Assembly: GCA_002717445.1 (NCBI GenBank)
Contig: PBDY01000022.1
Location: 1-32,973, forward strand
DNA: 32,973 bases
Origin: Gammaproteobacteria bacterium
GTDB lineage: Bacteria > Pseudomonadota > Gammaproteobacteria > Steroidobacterales > UBA11654
Direction of reading: 5' to 3'
Shown here piece by piece: positions 31,396 through 32,973 of the stretch; positions within the stretch are counted from its first letter, which is position 1, and every line of letters begins with the position of its first letter. The position numbers and the translations under genes were made by a program. The notes beneath the pieces were generated by a model. It ran no database searches and was not told the origin of the DNA. It saw only the letters and a list, made by a program, of their open reading frames with translations.

Positions 31396-32973
31396 ATGAC
31401 GCCACAACTAAACATCAAGAATCCATTGTCTGAGGTCGAGAAACAAATTCTTAACCCAACAACTGTTTCACTCATTGAATCTCTTCACGATAGTTTTGAG
31501 ACTAAAAGAAAGGATTTGCTTGAACAAAGAGAAGCCTCACAAAAAGAGCTGGACGATGGAAGATTTCCTGACTTCTTGTCTCAAACTGAGGCGGTTAGAA
31601 AAAGTGATTATGTCGTTGCTCCCATTCCTAAAGATCTTCAAGATCGAAGGGTTGAAATCACTGGCCCGCCTGACCGCAAGATGGTTATTAATGCACTGAA
31701 TGCACCAGTTAAAACTTTTATGTGTGATTTTGAAGATTCTTGTTCACCCACATGGAATAACATCATACAAGGTCATGTGAATGTTAAAGATGCTGTCGAT
31801 AAAAGCATTGAATTCAAAAGAGAGACGGATGGTAAGGTCTATAGACTCAATGATGAAATTGCAACTCTTATCATTAGACCAAGAGGATGGCACCTTGATG
31901 AAAAGCATGTGACGATCAATGATGAGCCTGTTTCTGCATCATTATTTGATTTTGCCGTCTATCTTTCAAATAACTATGAAGCTCTATTGAATCATGGGAC
32001 TGGACCCTATTTTTATTTGCCTAAGCTTGAAAACCACCTTGAGGCGAGACTCTGGAATGAGGTTTTTGTTCACGCCCAAGATTTTTTGAATATTGATCGA
32101 GGGACAATCAAGGCTACTGTTCTGATTGAGACGATTACTGCAGCTTTTCAAATGGATGAAATTATTTTTGAGCTTAAGGATCATTCTGCTGGGCTTAATT
32201 GTGGTCGATGGGACTATATATTCAGTTTTATAAAGAAATTTAGAAATCACCAACATTTTCTTCTACCCAACAGAACCGAGGTAACCATGGAGCGACATTT
32301 TTTGAGAAGCTATGTCGATTTACTGATTCAAACTTGTCACAAAAGGAATGTCCATGCCATGGGTGGAATGGCGGCTCAAATACCAATCAGAGGTGATGAG
32401 GTACAAAATCAAATCGCTATGAATAAAGTTGCCTCCGACAAGTCAAGAGAGGCCAATGCTGGGCATGATGGAACATGGATTGCCCACCCCGGTTTATCAC
32501 AAGTTGCAATGAATGCTTTCAATCAAGCAATGGGAGAATCTGCCAACCAGATTTCTAACAAGAGGAATGATGTCTCTGTGAATGCAAAAGACCTCATGAA
32601 AGTACCCGGTGGGACCATTACCGAAGATGGCTTGAGACAAAATATATTAATAGGCATTCAATACATCGAAGCATGGCTCTCAGGCAATGGCTGTGTTCCG
32701 ATTTATAATCTAATGGAGGATGCTGCTACAGCAGAAATATCCCGCTCACAAATATGGCAGTGGATTCATCATCATGCGAAAATCTCAGATTCAAATAAAA
32801 CCATAACGGAAGAGTATTTCACTCAAGTACTTGAGGAGGAAATGAATCAATTGCAATCATCCAGAGGTTTTGAGAGTGATTACCTTCAACCAGCAATTAA
32901 TCTATTTAAGGAAATGTCAACGAATTCAGAGTTTGATGAATTTTTAACATTGCCAGCATATAAACACCTCTAA
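31396..32973 (+). CDS. aceB: Malate synthase A
   Basis: Glyoxylate-cycle enzyme that condenses acetyl-CoA with glyoxylate to malate. Seen: ITGPPDRKMVINALN, the metal-binding region CDFEDSCSPTW, IRPRGWHL, VLIETI with the catalytic-site glutamate, and GGMAAQIPI. 525 residues from the ATG at 31396, close to 533 in E. coli AceB; a TTG ten codons upstream lies in the promoter region and is unlikely. It ends exactly at the window edge with a complete TAA. Isocitrate lyase is not in the window. The divergent ScfR-like gene and its repeats are the likely control. Confidence 0.96.
   Translation: MTPQLNIKNPLSEVEKQILNPTTVSLIESLHDSFETKRKDLLEQREASQKELDDGRFPDFLSQTEAVRKSDYVVAPIPKDLQDRRVEITGPPDRKMVINALNAPVKTFMCDFEDSCSPTWNNIIQGHVNVKDAVDKSIEFKRETDGKVYRLNDEIATLIIRPRGWHLDEKHVTINDEPVSASLFDFAVYLSNNYEALLNHGTGPYFYLPKLENHLEARLWNEVFVHAQDFLNIDRGTIKATVLIETITAAFQMDEIIFELKDHSAGLNCGRWDYIFSFIKKFRNHQHFLLPNRTEVTMERHFLRSYVDLLIQTCHKRNVHAMGGMAAQIPIRGDEVQNQIAMNKVASDKSREANAGHDGTWIAHPGLSQVAMNAFNQAMGESANQISNKRNDVSVNAKDLMKVPGGTITEDGLRQNILIGIQYIEAWLSGNGCVPIYNLMEDAATAEISRSQIWQWIHHHAKISDSNKTITEEYFTQVLEEEMNQLQSSRGFESDYLQPAINLFKEMSTNSEFDEFLTLPAYKHL

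Overview
This window is a dense, AT-rich bacterial chromosome segment with no gene-free stretch above 150 bases. The conserved blocks point to a gammaproteobacterium: ispB divergent from rplU-rpmA-obgE, rpsT divergent from murJ-ileS-lspA, and a homodimeric-type AceE. Short intergenic spaces, many overlapping starts and stops, and four convergent gene pairs with only 2-6 bases between stop codons suggest a streamlined, probably marine, oligotroph. No finer taxon can be fixed from the sequence alone. I see no tRNA, rRNA, CRISPR array, transposase, integrase or phage structural gene.

Layout. (1) 4-7292, minus strand: ilvD followed by a compact coenzyme F420 operon, npdG, cofE, cofD, cofC and a fused fbiC (CofG+CofH), with overlaps or short gaps. 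This covers most of F420 synthesis plus an F420/NADP oxidoreductase. (2) 7415-10024, plus: a lone aceE. (3) 10029-13501, minus: a six-gene run holding a flavin-reductase-like protein with a PCP_red-like tail, an ICMT-like membrane methyltransferase, a small protein kinase, two small proteins and a homocysteine S-methyltransferase. (4) 13550-14512, plus: a DUF169 protein with a clear PCP_red tail, divergent from (3). (5) 14518-17554, minus: an unknown membrane protein, a Tat-type FAD oxidoreductase, a 50-residue membrane protein, a PCu(A)C copper chaperone and a SCO1 protein. (6) 17699-18382, plus: a secreted protein built from an internal duplication, with a 5' hairpin and a very strong Shine-Dalgarno. 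(7) 18431-28940: housekeeping genes (trhO, ispB, rplU, rpmA, obgE, rpsT, murJ, ileS, lspA), then an Irr-like Fur-family regulator, a Bax-inhibitor-1 family protein and a 53-residue membrane protein. (8) 28945-32973: Mrp, then a RamB/ScfR-type regulator divergent from malate synthase across a space holding three tandem 14-bp repeats.

How the genes work together. The F420 block is the most distinctive system: F420 is uncommon in gammaproteobacteria, and here its biosynthesis is tied to branched-chain amino-acid synthesis (ilvD). The cofE gene lacks the FMN reductase domain found in actinobacterial FbiB, so the identity of the phospho-acid donor and the reduction step are open. Copper handling (SCO1, PCu(A)C) probably serves cytochrome oxidase assembly. 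The Irr-like regulator and Mrp belong to iron and Fe-S metabolism. The ScfR/RamB-malate synthase pair forms a self-contained acetate/glyoxylate control switch.

Several start codons were chosen by reading the sequence: ATG starts replace longer TTG- or GTG-initiated readings for fbiC, cofC, npdG, the FAD oxidoreductase, trhO, ispB, murJ and malate synthase, and mrp is moved to a downstream GTG. Two small membrane-protein genes (15565-15717 and 28779-28940) were found by reading the gaps directly.
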